Of a stretch of DNA of 49,719 nt, positions 48,864 through 49,719 are shown one piece after another. This DNA comes from CAZFMJ01 sp964520045 (GTDB lineage Bacteria; Elusimicrobiota; Elusimicrobia; Elusimicrobiales; CAZFMJ01). Under the pieces are notes generated by a model. It was not told the DNA's origin. It was given only the letters and a program-made list of their open reading frames with translations, and did not search any database. The DNA lies in contig CAZFMJ010000012.1 of NCBI GenBank assembly GCA_964520045.1, positions 1-49,719 of the forward strand, read 5' to 3'. The position numbers were made by a program, and so were the translations under genes. The stretch's first letter is position 1. Every line of letters starts with the position of its first letter.

Positions 48864-48886
48864 GCCCCAAAAAACAGGGAGTGATT

Positions 48887-49549
48887 ATGAAAATAGAAAT
48901 AAAAATGCCTCAGAAAATGGAACTGACAAAAAAACATGTTTTTGGATTTATTGTTATTGTTCTGCTTGCGTTCGGCTATGAAAAAATGGGAAGCGAGACC
49001 TTAACCCTGTATGCTTATTATCCTTCGCCCGTGGGCATTTACACCAGGCTTGTGAGCATAAACAAAGCGACATTTGGAAGGGATAAAGGCGATGTTGTGC
49101 TGATCGGAGATACTAATGCGGATGGCCAGGTGGTCATAGGCACAAAGCTTCGTAATAGTCTTCCGTCTTTTAACTATTATAGGTTGTATGTCAAAGGCAG
49201 AACCAATATCACAGGCGATACCAAGATTGACGGCCAGTTGGAAGTCGCCGGAAACTCGACATTCGGCGGGGATATTTTTGCAACCGGAAAAACTCTTTAT
49301 ATCGGGCGGATATGTCTTAACGGCACCGACCCCACTGTGTGCAAGGAAGTGTGGCCTACCGGCGGGACTACCGCTCCCGGCGGCGGAACTCCAACACAAC
49401 AGTATCTGTGTCCTCGTGTCACTGAAAGCGCTTGCGGACCAAGCCAGTGTGACGGGCAGGTAATGAGCACCCCGACTTGCAACGTGTATATGGATGACGG
49501 TAATGGCAATTGTTATATTGCGAGTGTTGTCGTTTGTGGTCCGATATAA
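48887..49549 (+). CDS. Surface/secreted protein, AYYPSP family, paralog 2
   Basis: 220 residues. The N-terminus has a charged segment, a membrane helix (HVFGFIVIVLLAFGY) and the conserved block GSETLTLYAYYPSPVGIYTRLVSINKATF...GDVVLIGD, matching paralog 1 at nearly every position. After that it departs: a beta-rich, tail-fibre-like stretch (YYRLYVKGRTNITGDTKIDGQLEVAGNSTFGGDI), a Thr/Gly/Pro linker (GGTTAPGGGTPTQQ), and a Cys-rich end (CPRVTESACGPSQCDGQV...CNVYMDDGNGNCYI). Cys pairs suggest disulfides outside the cytoplasm. Likely export is by the N-terminal helix, without clear cleavage. ATG 48887 has GGGAG 6 bases before it; an earlier GTG at 48881 is less likely. Confidence 0.7.
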   Translation: MKIEIKMPQKMELTKKHVFGFIVIVLLAFGYEKMGSETLTLYAYYPSPVGIYTRLVSINKATFGRDKGDVVLIGDTNADGQVVIGTKLRNSLPSFNYYRLYVKGRTNITGDTKIDGQLEVAGNSTFGGDIFATGKTLYIGRICLNGTDPTVCKEVWPTGGTTAPGGGTPTQQYLCPRVTESACGPSQCDGQVMSTPTCNVYMDDGNGNCYIASVVVCGPI

Positions 49550-49666
49550 TAGCTCGGGGCAACCTTCGGCAAAAAGCTTTTAAACGGAAGAGAGTAAAAA
49601 GTTTCCGTGTTTCGATAATTCAACGCTGGTTCGGGGTAAATCAACAAAACATAATGGAGGCATCCA

Positions 49667-49719
49667 ATGGGTAAAATCGGCGGTTTGGTTTTTATATCGG
49701 GACTGATTCTGTGCGGCGC
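49667..49719 (+). CDS. Start of an exported protein gene (3' truncated)
   Basis: ATG 49667 with Shine-Dalgarno TGGAGG 7 bases before it begins MGKIGGLVFISGLILCGA, a basic then hydrophobic start that looks like a signal peptide or lipoprotein signal. Only 17 codons lie inside the window, so nothing more can be said. It follows the second AYYPSP gene and may belong to the same surface cluster. Confidence 0.6.
   Translation, partial: MGKIGGLVFISGLILCG

Noticed and set aside
48780..48880. Cyclic di-GMP or other riboswitch before the surface gene
   Set aside because: Only the small CTGGAAACCGGC hairpin is shared; the conserved cores of known riboswitches are absent.
1..49719. tRNA, rRNA or transposase genes
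   Set aside because: No cloverleaf with a GGTTCRA arm, no rRNA-like segment and no DDE or HUH transposase motif was seen on either strand.

Overview
The window looks like chromosomal DNA of a diderm, Gram-negative-type bacterium. It encodes TolC/RND efflux, an OmpA-size beta-barrel, MurB and periplasmic HtrA. My best guess is an Elusimicrobiota or Omnitrophota-like lineage, probably from a metagenome assembly. The grounds are several pseudopilins, two surface proteins with an 'AYYPSPVGIYTRLVS' N-terminus, FlgD-like C-terminal domains, mixed Shine-Dalgarno and non-Shine-Dalgarno starts, and a scaffold gap of exactly 100 N. The phylum is an inference. No rRNA, tRNA, CRISPR array, prophage or transposase gene was seen.

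Layout. Bases 1-4311 (+) hold a pilus-tip type cluster of three overlapping genes (PilV-, PilW- and PilX-like). Bases 18717-4422 (-) are one co-directional run of 15 genes: infC-rpmI-rplT-pheS-pheT-zapB-like-zapA-rarA-methyltransferase-xseA-xseB-tlyA-DegT aminotransferase-GT4 glycosyltransferase-pyk. Bases 18.8-31.4 kb are housekeeping genes on both strands: a membrane metallophosphoesterase, an unknown protein, a cysteine desulfidase-like enzyme, RadC, RNase D, a YgiQ radical SAM protein, an outer-membrane barrel, ornithine aminotransferase, MurB and a secreted ankyrin protein. Bases 31.5-41.8 kb hold a secreted esterase, HtrA, a DMT transporter with a 22-histidine tail, an orphan OmpR-type response regulator, a TMTC-like membrane/TPR glycosyltransferase, and an archaeal-type HypA overlapping a Mrp/MinD-type ATPase that resembles HypB-AT. 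Bases 48.0-41.8 kb (-) are an RND efflux operon whose first gene is one open frame encoding a TetR repressor followed by a TolC outer-membrane channel. A 9-4-9 operator overlaps the -10 box directly before its start codon. A nucleotidyltransferase pair and a second AYYPSP surface protein close the window.

The strongest unexplained structure is in the spacers. Gaps between genes are filled by imperfect palindromes whose arms are degenerate tandem repeats of about 7 bp. There are four sequence families: GGTARAC (11 loci), AGGCTGA, CACAAAG/CGCAAAG, and CTGGGTN/CTGGTGA. The elements run almost flush from one gene's stop codon to the next gene's start codon, and in four genes they encode the last residues and the stop codon itself. 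A fifth, double-hairpin family is nested inside three of these elements; at one place it forms a 72-bp tandem array that broke the assembly. Palindromic repeats also lie in frame inside at least one coding gene and perhaps three.

How the genes work together: the long minus-strand run couples translation factors (IF3, L35, L20, PheST) to division (ZapA/ZapB-like), replication-fork and repair functions (RarA, exonuclease VII), rRNA methylation (TlyA), sugar and envelope metabolism, and glycolysis. The efflux operon is self-contained: repressor, outer-membrane channel, adaptor and pump. HypA and HypB-AT would deliver nickel to a [NiFe] hydrogenase encoded elsewhere.
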